From: Bacteroidota bacterium
Lineage (GTDB): Bacteria; Bacteroidota; Bacteroidia; Flavobacteriales; Weeksellaceae
Reading direction: 5' to 3'
Assembly (NCBI GenBank): GCA_018266955.1
Contig: JAFDZI010000056.1
Location: forward strand, 1 to 53,762
Length of the DNA stretch: 53,762 nt
The translations under genes and the position numbers were made by a program. The notes below the pieces were generated by a model that worked only from the letters and a program-made list of their open reading frames with translations, ran no database searches and had not been told where the DNA came from. Positions 34,018 through 41,955 of this stretch are shown piece after piece. Within the stretch, counting starts at the first letter, position 1. The number at the start of each line of letters is the position of its first letter.

Positions 34018-36051
34018 ATGAATATATTAACTCAAGATTTTAATACGCCACATCAAACAGCTCCTTTCAGCAAAATAAAAAATGAAGATTTCCTGCCAGC
34101 ATTTCAACAATTGATTACCGAAACAGAACAAGAAGTTGATGCTATTGCCCAAAACCCTCAAGACGCCACTTTTCAAAATACCGTAGAAGTTTTGGCTTTT
34201 GCAGGAGAAAAATTAGAAATCGTTTCTCATATTTTTTTCAATTTAAATTCCGCCGAAACCAGTGATGAATTGCAGAAAATAGCACAAGAAATATCTCCGA
34301 TCTTAACCGAACATGCTTCAAAAATTGCTCAAAATCTCGCACTGTTCCAGCGAATTAAAAAAGTTTTTGAAGAACAAGAACAATATTCATTAAATACGGA
34401 ACAAAAAACTTTACTCAACGATTCCTACAAAGGTTTTGTGAGAAATGGAGCTTTATTAAGCGATACAGAAAAAGAAAAATTAAAAGAACTCAACAAAGAG
34501 ATTTCTTTAAAATCATTACAATTTGGTCAAAATGCGTTAGCTGCAACTAATGCTTATTTTAAACTTATCCAAAACAAAGAAGATTTAGCGGGAATCCCCG
34601 AAGCAATCCTTGCTCAGTATGCCGAAGAAGCTAAAGAAAGAAATTTGGAAGGCTGGGTAATTACCTTACAATATCCGAGTTATGTCCCTTTTATGTCGTA
34701 TGCCAACAACCGTTCTTTAAGAGAAGAATTGGCTTTGGCTAATGGACAAAAATCTTTTGATGGTGGTGAGTTTGATAATCAAAATTTAATTATAGAAATC
34801 ATTCAACTCAAACAGAAAAAAGCCGAATTATTAGGGTATTCTCATTATGCAGATTATGTGCTCGAAGAAAGAATGGCCAAATCTCCTGCTAATGTTTTGG
34901 AATTTTTAAACGACTTATTAGAGAAAGCAAAACCTTATGCTTTACAAGAAATTGAAGAACTAAAAGCCTTGGCTAAAGCAGATGGAATTGATGAAATACA
35001 AAGCTTTGACCATGCTTATTATGCTGAAAAACTTCGAAAAGAAAAATACGATTTTAATGACGAAGAACTGAAGCCTTACTTCCCATTAGCACAGGTACAA
35101 AATGCTGTATTTGGTTTAGCAGAAAAACTTTATGGCTTACACTTTTATGAAGTGGATACCATTGACAAGTACCACCCAGACATCCAAACTTACGAGGTGT
35201 ATGAAACAACCACCGAAGGCGAAAAACAATTCAAAGCGATTCTCTATACCGATTATTTCCCAAGAAAAGGAAAAAGAGCAGGTGCTTGGATGACAAGTTT
35301 TGCCTCTCAGTTTATTAAAAATGAAATCAACCATAGGCCTCATATTTCCATCGTTTGTAACTTTACCAAACCAAACGCCAATACACCGAGTTTACTAAGC
35401 TTTCAAGAAGTAACCACTCTGTTTCATGAGTTTGGACATGCACTACACGGGATGTTGGCCAATACCACTTATCCTAATCTCTCTGGGACTTCAGTGAAAT
35501 GGGATTTTGTAGAATTGCCATCACAATTTTTGGAAAACTTCTGTTATGAACCAGAATTTCTACAAACTTTTGCCCTAGATTACCAAAGCGGAGAAGTATT
35601 ACCGTATGAGAAAATACAAAAAATAGAGCAATCCAAAAGTTTTATGGAAGGTTATCAAACCCTTAGACAACTAAGCTTCGGGCTTTTAGATATGGCTTAT
35701 CATACCCATCCTGAACAGGTGCAGGATATAAAAACATTCGAAGATCAACAGTTCGAAAAAACAACCTTGTATCCGAGCAATCCCAAAACGGCTATGAGTC
35801 CTACTTTCTCTCATATTTTCCAAGGAGGCTATTCTGCGGGATATTATTCCTATAAGTGGGCAGAAGTTTTGGATGCCGATGCTTTTGCTTATTTCAAAGA
35901 AACCGGAATTTTCAATCCCGAAACAGCTGCGAAATTTAAAGCCCTTCTTTCTTCAGGTGGAACGCAAGATCCGATGGATTTGTATAAAAACTTCAGAGGA
36001 AGAGAACCTAAAGTGGAAAGTCTTTTGGAAAGGGCTTTTGGAAAAGCATAA
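34018..36051 (+). CDS. M3 family metallopeptidase (oligopeptidase A/Dcp-like)
   Basis: Cytoplasmic zinc peptidase of 677 residues that degrades short peptides. The zinc motif HEFGH (His470, Glu471, His474) lies in TTLFHEFGHALHGML; GYSAGYYSYKWAEVLDADAF near the C-terminus is the conserved S1'-site segment. No signal peptide. Length and motifs fit oligopeptidase A or peptidyl-dipeptidase Dcp; sequence alone does not separate them. The YchJ-like gene follows 28 bases later. Confidence 0.92.
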   Translation: MNILTQDFNTPHQTAPFSKIKNEDFLPAFQQLITETEQEVDAIAQNPQDATFQNTVEVLAFAGEKLEIVSHIFFNLNSAETSDELQKIAQEISPILTEHASKIAQNLALFQRIKKVFEEQEQYSLNTEQKTLLNDSYKGFVRNGALLSDTEKEKLKELNKEISLKSLQFGQNALAATNAYFKLIQNKEDLAGIPEAILAQYAEEAKERNLEGWVITLQYPSYVPFMSYANNRSLREELALANGQKSFDGGEFDNQNLIIEIIQLKQKKAELLGYSHYADYVLEERMAKSPANVLEFLNDLLEKAKPYALQEIEELKALAKADGIDEIQSFDHAYYAEKLRKEKYDFNDEELKPYFPLAQVQNAVFGLAEKLYGLHFYEVDTIDKYHPDIQTYEVYETTTEGEKQFKAILYTDYFPRKGKRAGAWMTSFASQFIKNEINHRPHISIVCNFTKPNANTPSLLSFQEVTTLFHEFGHALHGMLANTTYPNLSGTSVKWDFVELPSQFLENFCYEPEFLQTFALDYQSGEVLPYEKIQKIEQSKSFMEGYQTLRQLSFGLLDMAYHTHPEQVQDIKTFEDQQFEKTTLYPSNPKTAMSPTFSHIFQGGYSAGYYSYKWAEVLDADAFAYFKETGIFNPETAAKFKALLSSGGTQDPMDLYKNFRGREPKVESLLERAFGKA

Positions 36052-36079
36052 ATATTTAAGGTATAAAATTCTAATACAA

Positions 36080-36457
36080 ATGAAATGTCCTTGTTGTTCT
36101 GGCAAATCTTATGAAGAATGTTGCCAACCTTATCATAAAATGGAAAAACACGCCCCTACAGCGGAAGCATTAATGAGATCTCGTTTTTCAGCCTTTGCAA
36201 TCCCGAATGGAGATTATCTTATGGAAACTACCTTGCCTGGAAAACGAAAATACCATAATAAAGCAGATTTGCAAGAATGGGGTGAAATAAACCAATGGAC
36301 AAAATTGGAAATTATCGCAACTCCTGCGTTGAATATTGTCGAATTTAAGGCGTTTTACACAGATGAAAACGGGGAACATCAAATCCATCATGAGTCTTCG
36401 GTTTTTCAAAAAATGCACCATCGTTGGTATTATGTAAGTGGTGATTTTTTAGAATAA
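36080..36457 (+). CDS. YchJ family SEC-C protein
   Basis: A 125-residue protein with the N-terminal zinc-binding SEC-C motif KCPCCSGKSYEECCQPYH, then the YchJ core PTAEALMRSRFSAFAI and a C-terminal HESSVFQK...RWYYVSGD. The function is unknown; SEC-C motifs bind zinc. I start at ATG 36080, which begins right at the motif, rather than the longer frame inside the M3 gene. Confidence 0.9.
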   Translation: MKCPCCSGKSYEECCQPYHKMEKHAPTAEALMRSRFSAFAIPNGDYLMETTLPGKRKYHNKADLQEWGEINQWTKLEIIATPALNIVEFKAFYTDENGEHQIHHESSVFQKMHHRWYYVSGDFLE

Positions 36458-36489
36458 ATTTTCCCTAATCATTGATTAAAACATGAACA

Positions 36490-36529
36490 AATAATCCATT
36501 TTTTCAAAAGAAAATGGATTATTTTTTTT
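36490..36529 (+). terminator. Terminator after the M3-ychJ pair
   Basis: A 13-bp perfect stem, AATAATCCATTTT (36490-36502) with AAAATGGATTATT (36511-36523), then a T tract. Confidence 0.9.
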
Positions 36530-36624
36530 GTATTGGTCTGTTTAATAGGTCAAATTTTTCTTATTTTTAAATTAAAAAGTGTTTAAAATAATGATTGTCA
36601 ATGAGTTAAAGAACAGTATTAATA

Positions 36625-36644
36625 TTATTTAGAATAATTAAAAA
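36625..36644 (+). promoter_or_regulatory. Operator-like site 1 of the siderophore receptor gene
   Basis: A 20-base site with the half TTTAGAAT. Read in the other orientation, it matches 36687-36706 at 19 of 20 bases. It ends four bases before the -33 box. The half-site resembles DtxR/Fur-type iron boxes; the regulator is not known. Confidence 0.6.
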
Positions 36645-36648
36645 TAAT

Positions 36649-36679
36649 TTTGTCAGTAAATAAACATAATTTAAATTTG
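36649..36679 (+). promoter_or_regulatory. Promoter of the TonB-dependent receptor gene
   Basis: TTTG (36649-36652), 19 bases, TAAATTTG (36672-36679): both boxes match the consensus at the best spacing. Operator-like sites flank it on both sides. Confidence 0.75.
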
Positions 36680-36686
36680 CGGCATA

Positions 36687-36706
36687 TTTTTAATCATTCT
36701 AAATAA
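36687..36706 (-). promoter_or_regulatory. Operator-like site 2 of the siderophore receptor gene
   Basis: The reverse complement of this 20-base stretch equals site 1 except for one base. It covers the expected transcription start, so a bound protein would block initiation. Confidence 0.6.
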
Positions 36707-36719
36707 ACAAATTAATACA

Positions 36720-39032
36720 ATGAAAAAACAAATACTTTCTGTTTTTGCTATAGCATTGGCTTTCTCAGCCATGGGACAAGGTCTTAAATATGAAAAAGAC
36801 ACCATCCGAATTCAAGAAATAGAAGATGTTAAATTGCATAAAACGGGAAATCCTAATACGGCTAAAGTATTGACCACCAAATCTAATTTAACCGTAATGG
36901 AGACACCACAGCCCATTGCCATTGTTACCCACGAAATTATTGAACAGCAACAGTCCAAACAGCTGAGTGATGTTTTGCAAAATGTAAATGGTTTGTATGT
37001 TACTTCTTCTAGGGGTAATTCACAAGACAGCTTTGGTGGTCGTGGATTTGTATTTGGAAATGATAATATGTTTAAAAATGGAACCCGAATAAATTCAGGG
37101 GTATTTCCAGAAATTTCAGCTCTGGAAAGAGTAGAAGTACTGAAGGGATCTAACGCTATGTTGTACGGAAATACATCTGCTGGTGGGGTTATCAACATGG
37201 TAACCAAAAAACCTAGATTTAATTTTGGAGGAAACCTAGGAATGAACATCGGTAGCTGGAATACCTACAAGCCTACGGTGGATGTGTATGGACCGATTTC
37301 CAAAAATATTGCTTATCGTTTCAATGGAGCTTATGAATACGCAGAAAGCTTTAGAAATGGTGTGAAGTCCAATAAAGTTTATGTAAATCCTTCTATCCTC
37401 TTTAATCTTGGTACTCATTCTCAAATCATTGTAGAAGCCGATTATTTAAAACATCATTTTACTCCGGATTTTGGAATTGGGGGGATAATGAATCCGGACA
37501 AAAGCTATAAAATGAATGATGTACTGGATAGAAAAGATTTCTTAGGAACTACATGGCAGTTTCAAGATGTACAACAAGCCACTTCCAATGTAACTTGGAA
37601 TTATCAGTTGAGTGATAATTGGTCCTTAAATACAGTCGCATCTTACCAAAACTATACAAGAGATTTCTTCGGTACCGAAAGGATTGTTTGGGAAACCAAT
37701 CCTGCCAATCAAAGGCTCATCTTCAAAAGAAATCTCAACCGTACTTATTCCGAACAAAACTACGAATCCCTACAATCTAACTTAAATGGTGAGTTCAGTA
37801 CCGGTAAATTCAACCATAAAGTACTCATCGGGGCCGATGCTGATTATAGTGCTTCCGACTCCTATACATTCTTTAACCCAGACAATAATAAAACCTACGG
37901 TACGGGTTATATTTATGGAGCCAATGGTAGTGCAACACAACCTTTGTATATAGATGATGCGTCCACTTGGCAAGGAGGTGATGTGCCTAATGCTGCTAAA
38001 GCTTCAAAAACAAGAATCAATACCCGTAGAATTGGAGTTTATGTACAGGACCTAATCAGTATTACCAAAGAGTTTAAAGTGTTGGCTGGACTTCGTTGGT
38101 CCTATTTAGAAAATATGCCTACACTGAGCACCAACTTTAAAACCGGTTCAAAAACCGAGGTTGATGGTAGCCAAAATGCCAATCGTGCATTCTCACCAAA
38201 AGTAGGTTTAATTTATAATCCAAATGACAACCTTTCTATTTTTGCAACTTATACCAATTCTTTTGTGCCCAATACAGGCTATACAGCACAAGGTTTAGAT
38301 GGAATTGATACCACTGCAACTGCTCAACAAATTACCAATACCGTAAATGCTTTACCTAAAGAAAGCATTACCCCAACGACCATTGACCAATACGAAATAG
38401 GAATTAAAAAGAATTTCTGGAACAATGCTGTAGCCATCAACGCTTCCGCATATCAAATCGTTTATAATAATTACTACCAAACTTATTGGTACCAAAATGC
38501 TTCTGGAGTAGTGGTAAGCCCAGATGCTAATCTTAAAGAATTTGCCGGAAAAATGAGAAGCCGTGGAGTAGAGTTGGATATTACAGGGAATCCAACACAA
38601 AATCTATCCATCATTGGTGGTATTTCTTATAACCATGCAGTCTATATCGATACTCCAGACAAAGGATATGTAGAAAACCAAAGACTGGTTCGTACACCAG
38701 CAACCACTGCCAATGCATCCGTATTTTATAAATTCAACCAGCAACTAAAAGGGCTCAAAGCAGGTCTAAGTTTCTATTATGTTGGCGATAGATTGGCAGG
38801 ATGGAACGATTCCAAATCACAAATGATCAGTAGAAATGGAGTAAGCAGATTAATCGATGTGAAGGATTATACAACGCTTGCGCTCTCCGTAGGGTACGAA
38901 TGGAAAAATATTTTGGTACAAGCCAAACTCAACAATATTTTTGATACCGTGAATTACAATGTACACGAAAACTATTCCATCAACCCAATAGCACCTCGTA
39001 ACTTTTATGTTACCTTTACCTATAAACTCTAA
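36720..39032 (+). CDS. TonB-dependent siderophore receptor
   Basis: A 770-residue outer membrane receptor that imports iron-siderophore complexes with TonB energy. The signal peptide ends in SAMGQG. The plug domain spans about 55-170 (ETPQPIAIVTHEII, then ALERVEVLKGSNAMLYG and GGVINMVTKKP), and a 22-strand-type barrel follows. The C-terminus APRNFYVTFTYKL has the final aromatic typical of outer membrane proteins. The plug sequence is of the siderophore type rather than SusC type; the exact ligand is unknown. Two operator-like sites around its promoter suggest repression by metal. Confidence 0.93.
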   Translation: MKKQILSVFAIALAFSAMGQGLKYEKDTIRIQEIEDVKLHKTGNPNTAKVLTTKSNLTVMETPQPIAIVTHEIIEQQQSKQLSDVLQNVNGLYVTSSRGNSQDSFGGRGFVFGNDNMFKNGTRINSGVFPEISALERVEVLKGSNAMLYGNTSAGGVINMVTKKPRFNFGGNLGMNIGSWNTYKPTVDVYGPISKNIAYRFNGAYEYAESFRNGVKSNKVYVNPSILFNLGTHSQIIVEADYLKHHFTPDFGIGGIMNPDKSYKMNDVLDRKDFLGTTWQFQDVQQATSNVTWNYQLSDNWSLNTVASYQNYTRDFFGTERIVWETNPANQRLIFKRNLNRTYSEQNYESLQSNLNGEFSTGKFNHKVLIGADADYSASDSYTFFNPDNNKTYGTGYIYGANGSATQPLYIDDASTWQGGDVPNAAKASKTRINTRRIGVYVQDLISITKEFKVLAGLRWSYLENMPTLSTNFKTGSKTEVDGSQNANRAFSPKVGLIYNPNDNLSIFATYTNSFVPNTGYTAQGLDGIDTTATAQQITNTVNALPKESITPTTIDQYEIGIKKNFWNNAVAINASAYQIVYNNYYQTYWYQNASGVVVSPDANLKEFAGKMRSRGVELDITGNPTQNLSIIGGISYNHAVYIDTPDKGYVENQRLVRTPATTANASVFYKFNQQLKGLKAGLSFYYVGDRLAGWNDSKSQMISRNGVSRLIDVKDYTTLALSVGYEWKNILVQAKLNNIFDTVNYNVHENYSINPIAPRNFYVTFTYKL

Positions 39033-39111
39033 ACAAACCTTATTGGGAGAATAGAAAAAATACCTTATCTACTTTTCGTTCGTATGGTTAGATATACTTT
39101 TTCATGCAAGA

Positions 39112-39138
39112 AGTTCGGGATTATTCCCGAACTTTTTT
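39112..39138 (+). terminator. Terminator after the siderophore receptor gene
   Basis: AGTTCGGGA (39112-39120), loop TTAT, TCCCGAACT (39125-39133), T run. Confidence 0.9.
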
Positions 39139-39172
39139 CTATCTTTTATTTTCTTTTTCTCTTTTTTTTGGG

Positions 39173-39274
39173 GCGATCCCCTTTCCCCATCCATTTCCCA
39201 TGCTCGGGTCGGGCTATCCATTCCAATCTTGGGCTCGTGCCTCGCCCAAGGATTTCCATTACTATCCCTATCGC
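39173..39274 (-). repeat. Structured intergenic repeat, copy B
   Basis: Read on the minus strand: outer stem GCGAT (39274-39270) with ATCGC (39177-39173), inner hairpin CTTGGGC with GCCCAAG (39250-39244 / 39234-39228) closing GAGGCACGA. The downstream block keeps GATTGnAAnGGAnAGCCnGACCCGAGC as in copy A at 1129-1232. Both stems differ in sequence from copy A but keep pairing. It lies between the receptor terminator and deoC. Confidence 0.6.
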
Positions 39275-39385
39275 AAAAGATGCGTTATCACTACATTTAT
39301 CAGTTTATCCAATTCAAAAATAAAATTTAACGAACCATAATGATGACTTTTCTATCCAAGACAATCGTATCTCATGGTTTTTCAT

Positions 39386-39393
39386 TAATTTTG
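39386..39393 (+). promoter_or_regulatory. -7 box of deoC
   Basis: TAATTTTG, a full TAnnTTTG match, 20 bases before the ATG. Confidence 0.5.
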
Positions 39394-39413
39394 AGTTTCC
39401 AAAAAAACAAACA

Positions 39414-40154
39414 ATGAATATAGCGTCATATTTAGATTCAACCTATCTTAAAACACCTGCACAATCTGGCTTGTCCGAAGAAGAAACACTGAACATTGTT
39501 TATCAATTAACCGACGAAGCCATTGCCCATCATATTTTTGCCGTGATGATTCGTCCCGACTTGGTCGCAGCCGTAAGAAAATACATCAACCAAAAAAATG
39601 CAACCGTACAATTGGGTACGGTAATTGGCTTTCACGAAGGTTCGTATTCCACAGAAGAAAAACTAAAACAAGCCCAAAAAGCCATACAAGATGGAGCCGA
39701 TGAATTGGACTTTGTGCTCAATTATACCGCTTATCAACAAGGTAAACTAGATGATGTGCAAGATGAAGTAATACAATGTACTGCCTTGGCTTTAGACAAT
39801 AATAAAATTGCCAAGTGGATTATAGAAATCGCAGCGCTCAGTAACGAGGAAATTGCCGATATAACAAAACTCATTTCTCAATGGGTACAAAATAGATTTC
39901 CAGGTAAAGAAAATAATGTTTTTGTAAAATCTTCTACCGGTTTTTATCAAACCGAAAACGGAAAACCCAATGGTGCAACTGTGGAAGGAATAAAAATAAT
40001 GCTGGACAATGCAGGGGATTTACCTGTAAAAGCTGCTGGTGGCGTACGAACGCCACAAGAAGCCCAAACAATGATAGAGTTGGGGGTAAAAAGAATAGGA
40101 ACCTCCTCGGCTTTGGCACTTATTCAGAATAAAGAAAGCCAAAACGATTATTAA
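39414..40154 (+). CDS. deoC: Deoxyribose-phosphate aldolase
   Basis: Splits 2-deoxyribose 5-phosphate into glyceraldehyde 3-phosphate and acetaldehyde in deoxynucleoside breakdown. The 246-residue TIM barrel carries the Schiff-base Lys172 in FVKSSTGF, Asp99 in DELDFVLN and Lys206 in VKAAGGVRT. The phosphate region reads GTVIGFHEG, where many relatives have VIGFPxG. No other nucleoside-catabolism genes are nearby. Confidence 0.93.
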   Translation: MNIASYLDSTYLKTPAQSGLSEEETLNIVYQLTDEAIAHHIFAVMIRPDLVAAVRKYINQKNATVQLGTVIGFHEGSYSTEEKLKQAQKAIQDGADELDFVLNYTAYQQGKLDDVQDEVIQCTALALDNNKIAKWIIEIAALSNEEIADITKLISQWVQNRFPGKENNVFVKSSTGFYQTENGKPNGATVEGIKIMLDNAGDLPVKAAGGVRTPQEAQTMIELGVKRIGTSSALALIQNKESQNDY

Positions 40155-40169
40155 AACAATACAAAAAAA

Positions 40170-40202
40170 ATCCCTTGCTTAGGAAAAGCAAGGGATTTTT
40201 TT
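40170..40202. terminator. Bidirectional terminator between deoC and the dus gene
   Basis: TCCCTTGCTT (40171-40180) pairs with AAGCAAGGGA (40186-40195), with A run before and T run after; it serves the two convergent genes. Confidence 0.92.
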
Positions 40203-41194
40203 TAATATTCAATTCTTTCTTTATAGAAATGTTGGGTTTCGGCAATAACGGCATCCATCTCTTCAAGGGTGTAAACTTCCAAAAATTTTCTTCTAAATTC
40301 TTTGAAATGAGGAACACCACGGAAATAATTGCTGTAATGTTGTCGCATTTCTATCAGACCAAGTTTTTCTCCTTTCCATTCAGCGCTCCATTCCGCATGT
40401 TGTCGCACAGCGAGTAGTCTATCCTCTATGGTCGGCTCAGCAAGGGTTTCACCTGTTTGAAAAAAATGTTTTATTTCATTAAAAATCCATGGATAGCCTA
40501 TGGCAGCTCTACCGATCATAATGCCATCGCAAGCATATTTTTGTTTGTACTCTAATGCTTTTTGAGGAGAGTCGATGTCGCCATTTCCAAAAATAGGAAT
40601 TTCGATATTCGGATTGTTTTTAATTCTGGAGATATGCTCCCAATCGGCTTCGCCTTTATACATTTGCGCTCTCGTTCTGGCGTGTATGGTAAGTGCTTTT
40701 ATACCAGTTTCCTGTAGTCTTTCAGCTACTTCATCTATATTGATGTTTTGCGAATCCCATCCCAACCGGGTTTTTACGGTAACGGGTAAATGTGTCGATC
40801 GAACAACCGCTTTGGTTAGCTTTACCATCATATCTATATCCTTTAGTACACCAGCGCCAGCTCCTTTGCATACCACTTTTTTTACTGGACAACCAAAATT
40901 GATGTCCACCAAATCGGGTATTACTGTTTCTACAATTCTGGCAGACATGGCCATGGCTTCTTCATCTCCACCAAAAATTTGTATTCCTACGGGTCTTTCG
41001 TAGTCGAAAATATCCAGTTTTTTACGACTTTTTATGGCATCTCTAATGAGTCCTTCGGAAGAAATAAATTCGGAATACATTAAATCGGCCCCATGCATTT
41101 TACACAATCTTCGGAATGGAGGATCGCTTACATCTTCCATCGGCGCTAGTAAAAGAGGAAATTCGGGGAGTGTTATATTGCCAATTTTTATCAT
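40202..41194 (-). CDS. tRNA-dihydrouridine synthase (DusB-like)
   Basis: FMN enzyme that reduces specific uridines in tRNA to dihydrouridine. The 330-residue TIM barrel has LLAPMEDVSDPPFRRLC near the start, NFGCPVKKV with the catalytic Cys102, and FGNGDIDSPQKALE. The 3' end abuts the terminator T run. The choice among Dus types is based on overall resemblance and is not certain. Confidence 0.9.
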   Translation of the reverse strand: MIKIGNITLPEFPLLLAPMEDVSDPPFRRLCKMHGADLMYSEFISSEGLIRDAIKSRKKLDIFDYERPVGIQIFGGDEEAMAMSARIVETVIPDLVDINFGCPVKKVVCKGAGAGVLKDIDMMVKLTKAVVRSTHLPVTVKTRLGWDSQNINIDEVAERLQETGIKALTIHARTRAQMYKGEADWEHISRIKNNPNIEIPIFGNGDIDSPQKALEYKQKYACDGIMIGRAAIGYPWIFNEIKHFFQTGETLAEPTIEDRLLAVRQHAEWSAEWKGEKLGLIEMRQHYSNYFRGVPHFKEFRRKFLEVYTLEEMDAVIAETQHFYKERIEY

Positions 41195-41286
41195 ATTTCA
41201 ATTGATTGTGCTGAAAATAGGTTTAAGTTTTAAAAAATATTATCCTTCAGGAACTATTGTGTTATTCCTTTACGGAAAAGTAAGTG

Positions 41287-41294
41287 CAAATTTA
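41287..41294 (-). promoter_or_regulatory. Candidate -7 box of the dus gene
   Basis: The complement of CAAATTTA reads TAAATTTG, 92 bases upstream of the dus ATG. Confidence 0.35.
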
Positions 41295-41427
41295 GTGTTT
41301 TATTTTTTTGTGTTTTGTAATCGTTGAAATCTACGAATAATGAATGCGAAAATATCTTAATAGGACAAAAAAGTATTAAAATACTCTATTTATGATATTG
41401 GTCATTTTCTATGTTAATTGGAGGTTA

Positions 41428-41435
41428 TACATTTG
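41428..41435 (+). promoter_or_regulatory. -7 box of the nor operon
   Basis: TACATTTG, a full TAnnTTTG match. Only a TTTT at 41404-41407 has suitable -33 spacing, so an activator may be needed. Confidence 0.5.
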
Positions 41436-41444
41436 CTCAAAAGA

Positions 41445-41466
41445 AATAAGACAAATTAGTCTTATT
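41445..41466. promoter_or_regulatory. Palindromic operator-like site at the nor promoter
   Basis: AATAAGAC (41445-41452), six bases, GTCTTATT (41459-41466), a perfect inverted repeat just after the -7 box and over the expected start. It does not match FNR (TTGAT-N4-ATCAA). A nitric-oxide-responsive repressor of the Rrf2/NsrR kind is a guess. Confidence 0.5.
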
Positions 41467-41503
41467 ATTAATCAATAAAGAACTAAAGTAAATTAATTGA
41501 ATT

Positions 41504-41935
41504 ATGTTATCAAAGTCACAAGCAAGAACATTTTTCATAGGCGGAACAGCAGTAACATTTTTGGCTTTCATAGGCCTTACGGTTTACTCATTAAGTCCGT
41601 CTAATGATCAAACAAACCACGATAAAATAGACGCTAAAGTCATTCGTGGAAAGGAGATTTGGGAAAATAATAACTGTATGGGTTGCCATACCATTATGGG
41701 TGAAGGAGGCTACTATGCTCCGGAGCTAACCAAAGTTATTGACAGAAGAGGGGAAGGTTATGTAAAAGCAGTATTGCAATCGCCAACACCTTGGGGCCCT
41801 AGAGGTAGAAAAATGGTGAAATACCAAATGAATGATGCCGATACAGAAGCGGTAATCGCCTACTTCAAATGGGTTGGGAAAATAGACCTCAATGGGTTTG
41901 ATCGTGTCGTATCTCCTTTGGCTAAGGATAAATAA
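41504..41935 (+). CDS. norC: Nitric oxide reductase subunit C (cytochrome c)
   Basis: Membrane-anchored monohaem cytochrome c that feeds electrons to NorB. The 143-residue protein has one N-terminal membrane segment (about 9-30), the haem motif CMGCH (Cys58, Cys61, His62) and a distal Met at 104 or 109 in KMVKYQM. EGGYYAPELTKV after the haem motif is typical of NorC. First gene of norCBQDEF, 20 bases before norB. Confidence 0.95.
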   Translation: MLSKSQARTFFIGGTAVTFLAFIGLTVYSLSPSNDQTNHDKIDAKVIRGKEIWENNNCMGCHTIMGEGGYYAPELTKVIDRRGEGYVKAVLQSPTPWGPRGRKMVKYQMNDADTEAVIAYFKWVGKIDLNGFDRVVSPLAKDK

Positions 41936-41955
41936 TTATTGTAAAAACTAAGAAA

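Noticed and set aside
35873..36079. Upstream extension of the YchJ-like protein
   Set aside because: It overlaps the M3 peptidase end; the SEC-C motif begins exactly at 36080.
39084..39340. Two overlapping 78-79-codon frames
   Set aside because: They cross a terminator and structured repeat copy B; the open frames come from the repeat's composition.
41445..41466. FNR or NnrR box
   Set aside because: The arms AATAAGAC/GTCTTATT and six-base spacer do not fit TTGAT-N4-ATCAA.
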